NCBI RefSeq assembly: GCF_947493865.1
Contig: NZ_CANLTC010000002.1
Coordinates: 248,001-312,000, forward strand
Direction of reading: 5' to 3'
Length of the DNA stretch: 64,000 bases
DNA from: an uncultured Halomonas sp.
Lineage (GTDB): Bacteria; Pseudomonadota; Gammaproteobacteria; Pseudomonadales; Halomonadaceae
In this document: one piece after another, positions 26,058 to 33,297 of the stretch
How positions within the stretch are numbered: position 1 is the first letter of the stretch
How the letters are laid out: every line of letters begins with the position of its first letter
The notes under the pieces: model-generated
Seen by the model: only the letters and a program-made list of their open reading frames with translations
Database searches by the model: none
What the model was told of the DNA's origin: nothing
Made by a program: the position numbers and the translations under genes

Positions 26058-28508
26058 ATGCTTCAACTACTCTTGGTCGTGCTGGCCATCGTCGGGCTCA
26101 TAGAAGTGGCACGCCGTGAAGCGGGCGCCATGTCGGCCTTGGGCGTACTGGCCATTCTTGGTGTGGTCGGCCTGCTGTTCGGTGCGCCGATCATCGGCGT
26201 GCTGTTCATTCTCGGTGCCATCGTCATCGCGGCCTGCGGTCTGCCGGCGCTGCGCCGTGCCTGGCTCACGCCGCGTGTGCTGGCGCTATTTCACAAGGTC
26301 GCCCCCAAGGTATCCGATACCGAGCGCACGGCTCTGGAAGCCGGCACCGTCTCCTGGGACGCGGAGCTATTTTCCGGCAAGCCGCAATGGCAGCGCCTGC
26401 TCGATTATCGCGATGACGGGTTGAGCGACGAGGAACGCGCCTTTCTGGATCATCAATGCTCTGTCGCCGCGGGCATGTGCAACGACTGGGAGATTTCAGT
26501 AGAGCGTGCGGATCTATCCCAGGAGCTCTGGGACTATCTGAAGAAGGAGCGCTTCTTCGGCATGATCATTCCCAAGCAGTACGGTGGGCTCGGATTTTCC
26601 GCCAAGGCGCAATCCGCAGTGCTGCAGAAGCTGTCGATCAACGAGACATTGACCGTCACCGTAGGCGTTCCCAATTCTCTCGGCCCCGGCGAGCTGTTAC
26701 TGAAATACGGCACAGAAGAACAGAAAGACCATTACCTGCCCCGCCTGGCGGACGGCCGCGAGATTCCCTGTTTCGGCCTGACCGGCCCGCGGGCCGGCAG
26801 CGACGCCACTTCCCTGCCGGATGTGGGCATCGTCTGCCATGGCACCCACAACGGTGAAGAGGTGCTGGGCCTGAAACTCACCTTCGAGAAGCGCTGGATT
26901 ACCCTGGCCCCCATCGCCACCGTCGTCGGCCTGGCGTTTCGCATGTTCGATCCGGACAAGCTGCTGGGAGACGAAACCGATCTCGGCATCACCTGTGCAT
27001 TGATTCCCCGGGACACGAAAGGCATGGAGATCGGCCGGCGTCACCACCCCATCGGCAGCCCCTTCATGAACGGGCCGATCGTCGGCAATGAAGTCTTCAT
27101 ACCCCTCGACTACCTGATCGGCGGCCCCGACATGGCCGGCCAGGGCTGGCGCATGCTGGTGGAGTGTCTATCCGTGGGTCGCTGCATCACCCTGCCTTCC
27201 GGTGCCGCCGGTGCCGGTCGCTATGCGATTGGCTGGGCCGGCGGCTTCACGCGTATTCGCCGCCAATTCAATATGCCGGTGGCGGAAATGGAAGGCGTGC
27301 AGGAGCCGTTGGCGCGTCTTACCGCCCACGCCTATATCGCGCAAGCCTCGGTCATGCAGACTGCCAACCTGATCGATCATGGTGAAAAACCTGCCGTACC
27401 TTCGGCGATTCTCAAGAGCCAGCTGACGGAATTCCAGCGTAGCATCCTGGCGGATGCCATGGATGTGCATGGGGGCCGTGCCGTCACCTTGGGCCCGCGC
27501 AACTATCTGGGTCAGGCCTGGAGCGCCGTGCCGGTATCGATCACCGTGGAAGGCGCCAACATCATGACCCGCAACCTGATGATCTTTGGCCAGGGGGCGA
27601 TTCGCTGTCATCCCTACGTGCTGAAAGAACTGGCGGCCAAGGACGCCAACGATGCCAGCGCCTTCGACAAGGCGTTCTTCGGTCATATTCGCCTGATTTT
27701 CGGCAATGCGGCCCGCGCCTTCGTGCAGGGGCTGGGCATGGCCAAGCGCAGCGTGCCGTTCGACGATGTCGCGGCACCCTACGCCAAGGATGTCGCGCGT
27801 TTATCGGCAGCCTTCGGTCTTTGTGCGGATGCGGCTATGGTGAGCCTGGGTTCCGAACTCAAGAAGCGGGAGATGATCTCGGCGCGCCTGGGGGACGTAC
27901 TTTCCAACCTTTATCTGACATCAATGGTGCTCAAGCAATGGCATGCCGGGAACAGCGTTGAACACGAGGCGGCACTCCTGCACTACAGCTGCCAGACCCT
28001 TCTTTATCGCGCGGAACAGGCGATGGTCGAGCTGTTCGACAACCTGCCCAATCGTGCCCTGGGCAAGACGCTGGCGGTCGTTACCATGCCCTTGGGTCGT
28101 CGCTGGAAGCGTCCGGAAGACAGCCTGACCCGCGAGATTGCCCGGGCCATTTCCACGGATACCGCCCTGCGCCAAAAGCTGACCGCGGATACCTGGCATA
28201 CCCAGGAGAAAGGCCAGCAGGACAACCCCCTGGCACGCTACAACGCCTTGCTGGCGGAATATGATCGGGCCGAGCCGATCTATCGTGCCATCAACAAGGC
28301 CTATGCCAAGGGCACCCTGCCGGCGGAAGCGCTTCACCCCGAACAGCGTGTCGAGGCAGCGCTGGAGTCTGGGCTGATCAATCAGGAAGATGCGGACTTC
28401 ATGCGGCGCTATGAGAAGGAGGTGCTGGAGATGCTCACCGTCGATGACTTCGCCTTCGATGCCTTTGCGTCTCACAAGGATAAGATCGTATGGCACGACG
28501 CCGCTTGA
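26058..28508 (+). CDS. fadE: acyl-CoA dehydrogenase FadE
   Basis: FadE performs the first step of fatty acid beta-oxidation, forming trans-2-enoyl-CoA with FAD. The 816-residue product matches the large FadE type: an N-terminal hydrophobic region with two helices (LLLVVLAIVGLIEVARREAG and FGAPIIGVLFILGAIVIAAC), then the dehydrogenase domain with ERFFGMIIPKQYGGLGFSAK, FGLTGPRAGSDATSLPD, SVGRCITLPSGAAGAGR and VSITVEGANIMTRNLMIFGQ, and a C-terminal helical domain. GGAG precedes ATG by 6 nt. It stands as a single gene, with a terminator behind. Confidence 0.96.
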   Translation: MLQLLLVVLAIVGLIEVARREAGAMSALGVLAILGVVGLLFGAPIIGVLFILGAIVIAACGLPALRRAWLTPRVLALFHKVAPKVSDTERTALEAGTVSWDAELFSGKPQWQRLLDYRDDGLSDEERAFLDHQCSVAAGMCNDWEISVERADLSQELWDYLKKERFFGMIIPKQYGGLGFSAKAQSAVLQKLSINETLTVTVGVPNSLGPGELLLKYGTEEQKDHYLPRLADGREIPCFGLTGPRAGSDATSLPDVGIVCHGTHNGEEVLGLKLTFEKRWITLAPIATVVGLAFRMFDPDKLLGDETDLGITCALIPRDTKGMEIGRRHHPIGSPFMNGPIVGNEVFIPLDYLIGGPDMAGQGWRMLVECLSVGRCITLPSGAAGAGRYAIGWAGGFTRIRRQFNMPVAEMEGVQEPLARLTAHAYIAQASVMQTANLIDHGEKPAVPSAILKSQLTEFQRSILADAMDVHGGRAVTLGPRNYLGQAWSAVPVSITVEGANIMTRNLMIFGQGAIRCHPYVLKELAAKDANDASAFDKAFFGHIRLIFGNAARAFVQGLGMAKRSVPFDDVAAPYAKDVARLSAAFGLCADAAMVSLGSELKKREMISARLGDVLSNLYLTSMVLKQWHAGNSVEHEAALLHYSCQTLLYRAEQAMVELFDNLPNRALGKTLAVVTMPLGRRWKRPEDSLTREIARAISTDTALRQKLTADTWHTQEKGQQDNPLARYNALLAEYDRAEPIYRAINKAYAKGTLPAEALHPEQRVEAALESGLINQEDADFMRRYEKEVLEMLTVDDFAFDAFASHKDKIVWHDAA

Positions 28509-28544
28509 TCGATAAATCTGATTGAAGCACCACAGCAGAAACAC

Positions 28545-28571
28545 ATCGCCCCGGCTATTTGCCGGGGCGAT
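28545..28571 (+). terminator. probable terminator after fadE
   Basis: An 11-bp stem, ATCGCCCCGGC with GCCGGGGCGAT, has a 5-nt loop and is followed by a weak T-rich stretch (CTGTTTGT). It ends fadE transcription before the toxin-antitoxin pair. Confidence 0.7.
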
Positions 28572-28670
28572 CTGTTTGTAGCGGCTCGGGCATGACCTGA
28601 GTCGCCTAGCCGCGGACCTGACACCGTTTCACCGATGACGTAGACTATGAGCAATTGAGGAGAAGCGATA

Positions 28671-28862
28671 ATGAGCACGCCACTGGATCCCATCGTCTCG
28701 GAGTTTGAAACGCAAGAACAGGCCGACAGCTACGACCGCTGGTTTCGTGAGCGCATCCAACGTAGCTTGGACGATACGCGCCCCAACATTCCACATGACG
28801 AGGCTATGGCTCGCGTCCGGGCCGTGATCGAGGCTAAGAAACTTCGTCATGTTACCGATTGA
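28671..28862 (+). CDS. antitoxin of a RelB/StbD-like (stability determinant) type II TA pair
   Basis: The 63-residue acidic-to-neutral product (SEFETQEQADSYDRWFRERI, then RPNIPHDEAMARVRAVIEAK) matches the small stability-determinant antitoxins paired with RelE/ParE toxins, in which an N-terminal DNA-binding segment precedes a toxin-neutralising tail. GAGGAG precedes ATG by 8 nt. The last 14 bp overlap the toxin start, giving translational coupling. Autoregulation of the pair is a property of the family and no operator was located. Confidence 0.85.
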   Translation: MSTPLDPIVSEFETQEQADSYDRWFRERIQRSLDDTRPNIPHDEAMARVRAVIEAKKLRHVTD

Positions 28863-29124
28863 GTGGCGACCTCAAGCGCTGGATTCCCTTGAGACTATCG
28901 CTACATACTTGAGCGAACGTAATCCCTACGCCGCCGAGTGGCTACAAAGGGCTATCGAAAAGACTGCCGAGGCACTCCCTCAGCACCCTTACCTGTATCG
29001 CCCGGGACGCGTCCCGGGCACACGGGAAGCTGTCGTCCATCCTAACTACCTGATGATCTACCGCGTCGCATCTGACCATATCGCCATCATGGATGTGCTC
29101 CACGCTCGCCAGGAATATCCATAG
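28849..29124 (+). CDS. RelE/ParE family toxin
   Basis: The 91-residue product has the RelE/ParE fold pattern: IEWRPQALDSLETIATYLSE, ERNPYAAEWLQRAIEKTAEA and the C-terminal NYLMIYRVASDHIAIMDVLHARQEYP, with the basic residues that ParE/RelE toxins use. Targets in the family are the ribosome-bound mRNA (RelE) or gyrase (ParE); which applies here cannot be told. It overlaps the antitoxin by 14 bp. The pair lies between fadE and an rlpA remnant, consistent with a small insertion. Confidence 0.88.
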   Translation: MLPIEWRPQALDSLETIATYLSERNPYAAEWLQRAIEKTAEALPQHPYLYRPGRVPGTREAVVHPNYLMIYRVASDHIAIMDVLHARQEYP

Positions 29125-29166
29125 CATCAGCTCATGGTCTATACAGCCTCTTTTTCGGCTGGAACA

Positions 29167-29298
29167 TCAGTCGATGCCGCGTATCCTCACCGGCACGATG
29201 CCGCTGTGAATCATTCCCAGACGCTCGGCGGCGCGATAGAAAAGATCGATGATGCGGCCCCTCACGAAGGGACCGCGACCATTGGTGACTACGCTCGA
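29167..29298 (-). pseudogene. 3' remnant of an rlpA-like septal lytic transglycosylase gene
   Basis: Directly beyond the qor stop codon the same minus-strand frame continues as 43 codons, SSVVTNGRGPFVRGRIIDLF then YRAAERLGMIHSGIVPVRIR and a stop at 29167. The pattern NxRGPFVxGRIIDL-AAxxLGMxxxGxxPVR is the conserved end of the RlpA double-psi beta-barrel. The canonical Asp of NDRGPF is Gly here. No start, signal peptide or upstream half is present; the qor stop abuts it. It is therefore a fragment left by a deletion or rearrangement. Confidence 0.72.
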
Positions 29299-30276
29299 TC
29301 ACGGCAACAGTACGGTCGAGCCAGTGGTCTTGCGCTCCGCCAGCGCTGCCTGGGCTTCCCCGGCTTTCTCGAGCGGATAGCTTTGGGCAACGTCGATCTT
29401 GATCTTGCCGCTTTCGATCATCTCGAACAGTTCACCCGCCATCTGCTTCAGGCGCTTGTGCGTATCCGCATAGCCGGCAAGGCTCGGCCGCGTAAGGTAA
29501 AGCGAGCCTTTCTGGTTGAGGATGCTGACGTCCACGCCTTCAACAGACCCGGACGCATTGCCGAAGCTGACCATCAGGCCGCGCTTCTGCAGGCAGTCCA
29601 GAGACGTTTCCCAGGTATCCTTGCCCACGGAGTCGTAGACCACCGGCACCATGTCGCCCTTGGTCAGTTCTCGCACTCGCTCCACCACGTTTTCCTGGGT
29701 GTAGTCGATGACCGCCCAGGCGCCGTTCTTTCTGGCAAGCTCGGCCTTCTCTTGGGAACTCACCGTGCCGATCAGCTTCACGCCAAGCGCCTTGGCCCAC
29801 TGGCAGGCAATTGACCCTACGCCCCCGGCGGCGGCATGAAACAGGATGGTGTCGCCCTTTTGCACGCGATAGGTCTGACGCAGTAGATACTGCACCGTCA
29901 GCCCCTTGAGCATGCAGCCTGCCGCAGTCTCGAAGGCAACATCATCGGGCAGTTTCACCACCTTCTCTACCGGCAGCGTATGTACCTCGGAATAGGCACC
30001 CAGCGGCCCCAGGGCATAGGCGACCCGATCCCCTTCCTTGAACTCGGTGACGCCCTCGCCCACGGCATCCACCACGCCGGCACCTTCGGTACCAAGACCA
30101 GACGGCATGGACGGCGCCGGATACAGACCGGTGCGGAAATAGATGTCGATGAAGTTCAACCCTACTGCATGGTTCTTGATTCGTACCTCGCCTTCCTTGG
30201 GCGCTTCTGGCTCAAAGTCCACAAACTCGAGCACGTCCGGGCCACCGGTTTGAGAAAACTGAATGCGTTTCGGCAT
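29299..30276 (-). CDS. qor: NADPH:quinone oxidoreductase (QorA-like, zinc-free MDR)
   Basis: This 325-residue cytoplasmic enzyme reduces quinones with NADPH. It shows GLNFIDIYFRTGLYPAPSMP, the NADPH-binding HAAAGGVGSIACQWAKALG and VYDSVGKDTWETSLDCL, with no zinc ligands, as in E. coli QorA. The start MPKRIQF follows GGAG by 8 nt. The sequence immediately after its stop continues in frame into the rlpA remnant. A palindrome-like CTTGAACATTCAAT lies 39 bp upstream, similar to the bet operators. Confidence 0.93.
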   Translation of the reverse strand: MPKRIQFSQTGGPDVLEFVDFEPEAPKEGEVRIKNHAVGLNFIDIYFRTGLYPAPSMPSGLGTEGAGVVDAVGEGVTEFKEGDRVAYALGPLGAYSEVHTLPVEKVVKLPDDVAFETAAGCMLKGLTVQYLLRQTYRVQKGDTILFHAAAGGVGSIACQWAKALGVKLIGTVSSQEKAELARKNGAWAVIDYTQENVVERVRELTKGDMVPVVYDSVGKDTWETSLDCLQKRGLMVSFGNASGSVEGVDVSILNQKGSLYLTRPSLAGYADTHKRLKQMAGELFEMIESGKIKIDVAQSYPLEKAGEAQAALAERKTTGSTVLLP

Positions 30277-30427
30277 TGTGAACACTCCTTATTCGGCTAG
30301 GGGAAAGGTTCGATCTTGAACATTCAATCTTGAACAAGGGTCGCAGGAATGGGCAGCGCTGTCATTCATATGCAAACGATGCACGAGAACCGCTATCGAG
30401 CGTTGAGCTTTTATCACGGCTTGCGCC

Positions 30428-30976
30428 TTAGGAATCCTTTTCATCGGAACTGGGGTAGATGAGGTCGCCATCTTCACTGCCTTGCGCCGCCTCGGTCATC
30501 TTTGCGGGCTGGATACGGTCAGCGTTCATCAGGTGATAGACCTGTTCGCCTCGGTGAAGCAGATGATCGGCGATGATACGACGGTGGCAACGCCACCATA
30601 CCGCTTCCGCGCACATGATCGCGCAGGTCTGGCGGTGGCCGAGTTCGATCAGCGCAGTGAGCCCCCGGTGAAATTCTTCGGACAAGGCATAGTCCGCATA
30701 GTTGTGGAAGCTGCGATTATACCAGTAGCCATTGACGTCATCCTCGACGGTTTTCGAGCGGTTACGCAGACCGGCCAATTCAGCGCTGTGGGTATAACCG
30801 ATACCCAGCGGCGCAAGCGAGTCCGGCAGCGCATCAAAATTGAATTGCGGGTTGGTACGCGAGCGCGGCATGGCCCTGACATCGACGACATGCTCGACTC
30901 CGCCCACACCCAGCAGCGCGACGAACTCATCCAGCGTGCGAGTCGAGTGTCCTACCGTATAGAAGGCATGTTTCAC
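30428..30976 (-). CDS. DUF488 family protein (GTG start)
   Basis: The 182-residue product matches DUF488: YTVGHSTRTLDEFVALL, DVRAMPRSRTNPQFN, NYADYALSEEFHRGLTALIE and the Cys-containing CAEAVWWRCHRRIIADHLL. The family has no firmly known function. The start is GTG (30974-30976), nine nt after GGGG. It lies 18 bp downstream of the 190-residue protein gene on the same strand, likely cotranscribed. Confidence 0.88.
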   Translation of the reverse strand: MKHAFYTVGHSTRTLDEFVALLGVGGVEHVVDVRAMPRSRTNPQFNFDALPDSLAPLGIGYTHSAELAGLRNRSKTVEDDVNGYWYNRSFHNYADYALSEEFHRGLTALIELGHRQTCAIMCAEAVWWRCHRRIIADHLLHRGEQVYHLMNADRIQPAKMTEAAQGSEDGDLIYPSSDEKDS

Positions 30977-30994
30977 GAGAGAAATCCCCTATGT

Positions 30995-31567
30995 TCACAG
31001 CACTTCCGGAAAGGACTCAAGGCCGCGAACGAAGCGCTGCTTGTAGCCATCGAAGATGGACTTGTCCTGCTTGAAGGCCTGAATCACCGCTCGCTGATCG
31101 AAGTGCATGGTGCGTGGTATATCGTCCAGCTTGGTGGCGGCATGCCTGGAGCTTACGCCGATGCGCAGCCCGTCCGGGCCATCGAACCAGCGTGAGATTC
31201 CGCAGGCGCGAAACATCTTTTCCTGATCGGCATTGATGGCGTTGACCCGTAGCGGTGCCTTGAGCGCCAGTTCACCGATCAAGCGCTCTGCTGGCTGAGC
31301 CACGGTGTCGCTATTCAAGCCGGTGAGCAGCATCACTTCCATGCTTTCACCCAGCTCGTCGAGCACCAACAACGCCAGTGCAATCGGTCGTGATTCATTG
31401 TCGATCAACGCCAGCACCCGGGCTGCTTCCTGGGTGACCAGCACGCTCAAGGTGCCGGCGAAGATAGCCAGTGGCGCAATGCCCGCCTCATGACCGTAAA
31501 CCTCGGCGCACAGCCGTGCGAGACAGGCATCGCGCTGGGTTTCATCCTTCACGTGCACCACTCTCAT
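30995..31567 (-). CDS. uncharacterised 190-residue protein
   Basis: I do not recognise this gene. The product has a pattern of alternating hydrophobic strands and helices (TLSVLVTQEAARVLALIDNE, PIALALLVLDELGESMEVML) that could fit an acetyltransferase-like (GNAT) fold, but no acetyl-CoA P-loop is evident. There is no signal or membrane segment. It precedes the DUF488 gene by 18 bp, and the second MITE copy lies 193 bp upstream of its start. Confidence 0.7.
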   Translation of the reverse strand: MRVVHVKDETQRDACLARLCAEVYGHEAGIAPLAIFAGTLSVLVTQEAARVLALIDNESRPIALALLVLDELGESMEVMLLTGLNSDTVAQPAERLIGELALKAPLRVNAINADQEKMFRACGISRWFDGPDGLRIGVSSRHAATKLDDIPRTMHFDQRAVIQAFKQDKSIFDGYKQRFVRGLESFPEVL

Positions 31568-31760
31568 CGATATTGCTCCAAAAAATTATCGTTCTGCCTG
31601 CAAGCAGAACCGGCTGGCGGTTAAAAGCCCGCAGATTAGCAGGCTTTCCCATGTCGCACCAAGACTGCGCTTGCGCGAGGGGGACCAAGTTCATGCATCA
31701 ATAAAGCGTATCGTTTGACGCTGCTATCATGGTGGTGATTTTTGTCATCAAACTACGCTA

Positions 31761-32025
31761 GGGCCTGTTGACGTTTCATCGCGAACCGCGTTGCTGCATC
31801 AAAAGGTGTCAGTCAAGGCGCGAAGCGCAGAGAAGGGTTATTCCCTTTTCAAGTTTCGCAACGCAGAATGGCGCTTTTTGCTGCGCAACCCGAAGGGCTG
31901 GGCCAGTTTTTATCCGCTGCTGCGTTAGTCGTCGTTCATTTGGAATAACCAAATTTCTCTCCTCCTGCCTTGCCCCGAATAAAAACTGGCGCCAGCGCGG
32001 CCGTGAATGAAACGTCAACAGACCC
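31761..32025. mobile_element. 265-bp MITE-like element, copy 2, flanked by TA
   Basis: Same length as copy 1 and about 98 percent identical (six differences seen, including TTTCAT for CTTCAT near the left end and CAGACCC at the right). Terminal repeats are GGGCCTGTTGACGTTTCAT and ATGAAACGTCAACAGACCC. TA flanks lie at 31759-31760 and 32026-32027, in the same C-TA/TA-G context as copy 1. The 69-codon minus-strand frame recurs at 31809-32018 with two residue changes. It sits between the 190-residue protein gene and the GDPD gene and interrupts no gene. Confidence 0.88.
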
Positions 32026-32105
32026 TAGCCTGGCACAGGCAGCTAAACAGCCAAGCACCGTAAGATGCTTAGATCACTCCGACCATCATTGCGAGAGCAA
32101 CATCC

Positions 32106-32879
32106 ATGAGCAACGCCCCTGTGCCGCTCGCCGAGACCGATTCAACCCCAGTGCTGACGACGACCATGGCCCATCGCGGGCTTTCCGCTAGGGCACCAGA
32201 GAACACCCTGTCCGCGGTTCGGGCCGCCCACGCCGCCGGGTCGCGCTGGATCGAGCTCGACGTTCAACTGCTGGGGGATGGCACACCGATCATCTGGCAC
32301 GACACTAGTGTCAGGCGCTGCTCGAATGGTTGGGGCAAACTGCGGGATCTGGACATTGCCCGCGCCAAGCGGCTTGATGTGGGCAGATGGTTCAATAGAT
32401 CGTTCACGGGTGAGCGTATGGCGACTCTGGATGAGATGCTGGCTCTAGTCGATGAGTTGGACCTGGGCCTCAATCTCGAGCTCAAGGTCAATCCAGGCCG
32501 AGACGCCCACGCGCTCGTCGATGCGGTGCTGCCCCGGCTCACGGAAGCACTGCCCGCCCAGCGGTTGATCCTCTCCTCGTTCAGCGATGTGGCACTCGAC
32601 ACCCTGCGGGCCCGGGAACCCGATCCCGAGAAACTGCATCTGGGTATCCTGCACAAGAAGCCACCGCGTAACTGGGCTGAAACTGCACTGCGACTGAGCG
32701 CCTATAGCCTGCACGTCGACTGGCGTCGCCTGGATGCCAGGATAGCGCTGGCCATGGCTTCAAGCCCCTATAAACTCTTCTGCTACACCGTCAACGACCC
32801 ACAAGTGTTTGCGCGACTGCGCGAGTGGGGGGTGGACAGCGCGATCAGCGACGACCCTGGACGTCTAGTGCCTTTTTGA
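32106..32879 (+). CDS. glycerophosphodiester phosphodiesterase (UgpQ-like)
   Basis: The 257-residue cytoplasmic enzyme hydrolyses glycerophosphodiesters to glycerol-3-phosphate and an alcohol. The GDPD signature is clear: AHRGLSARAPENTLSAVRAA (His, Arg and Glu of the site), ELDVQLLGDG, WHDTSVRRCSNG and LNLELKVNPG, ending with SAISDDPGRLV. No signal peptide is present, so it resembles cytoplasmic UgpQ. No ugp transporter genes are nearby. It is flanked by the MITE and the cobalamin riboswitch. Confidence 0.92.
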   Translation: MSNAPVPLAETDSTPVLTTTMAHRGLSARAPENTLSAVRAAHAAGSRWIELDVQLLGDGTPIIWHDTSVRRCSNGWGKLRDLDIARAKRLDVGRWFNRSFTGERMATLDEMLALVDELDLGLNLELKVNPGRDAHALVDAVLPRLTEALPAQRLILSSFSDVALDTLRAREPDPEKLHLGILHKKPPRNWAETALRLSAYSLHVDWRRLDARIALAMASSPYKLFCYTVNDPQVFARLREWGVDSAISDDPGRLVPF

Positions 32880-32949
32880 GCGTCTTTGGCAACTCGATAC
32901 ATCCCAACGATTGACTTAGCCTATCATGCCAATCAGTATTCTCGATCGT

Positions 32950-33140
32950 TGAGATCCAGGTGCCCGGGAAGTGGATGAAAGCTCCACACTGCCCCCGCAA
33001 CGGTGATCGCGCGTATCGATGACAAGGCATTGGAGGTTATTCCAGGCCAACCACTGTCCGAACGGATGGGAAGGTGTCATCGATCGGCGGAATGCACGAT
33101 TCCGCCCCGCGTCAGTCCGTAGACCGGCCTGAATCTCTGC
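32950..33140 (+). promoter_or_regulatory. cobalamin (adenosylcobalamin) riboswitch upstream of btuB
   Basis: The conserved elements occur in order: AGGTGCCCGGGAAGTGGATG, CACTGCCCCCGCAACGG, GCCAACCACTGTCC, GGATGGGAAGG and the B12 box region AGTCCGTAGACCGGCC (near 33114-33129). A further hairpin CACTGGC/GCCAGTG (33140-33146 and 33163-33169) follows and may belong to the switching region. It should repress the outer-membrane B12 receptor gene when cobalamin is plentiful. Exact ends are approximate. Confidence 0.92.
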
Positions 33141-33297
33141 ACTGGCTGATGCGGAGGGCTTCGCCAGTGACGGCTTCATTGGGCCTGTCCGACGTATTCG
33201 CTCGTCGCCAGCGGCACTTCCTGTGAATCGTCACAATTTGTCCTTCTCATCGCGTATCGAAGCAACACTCAGTTTACGCGCGTGAGGAACACCCATC

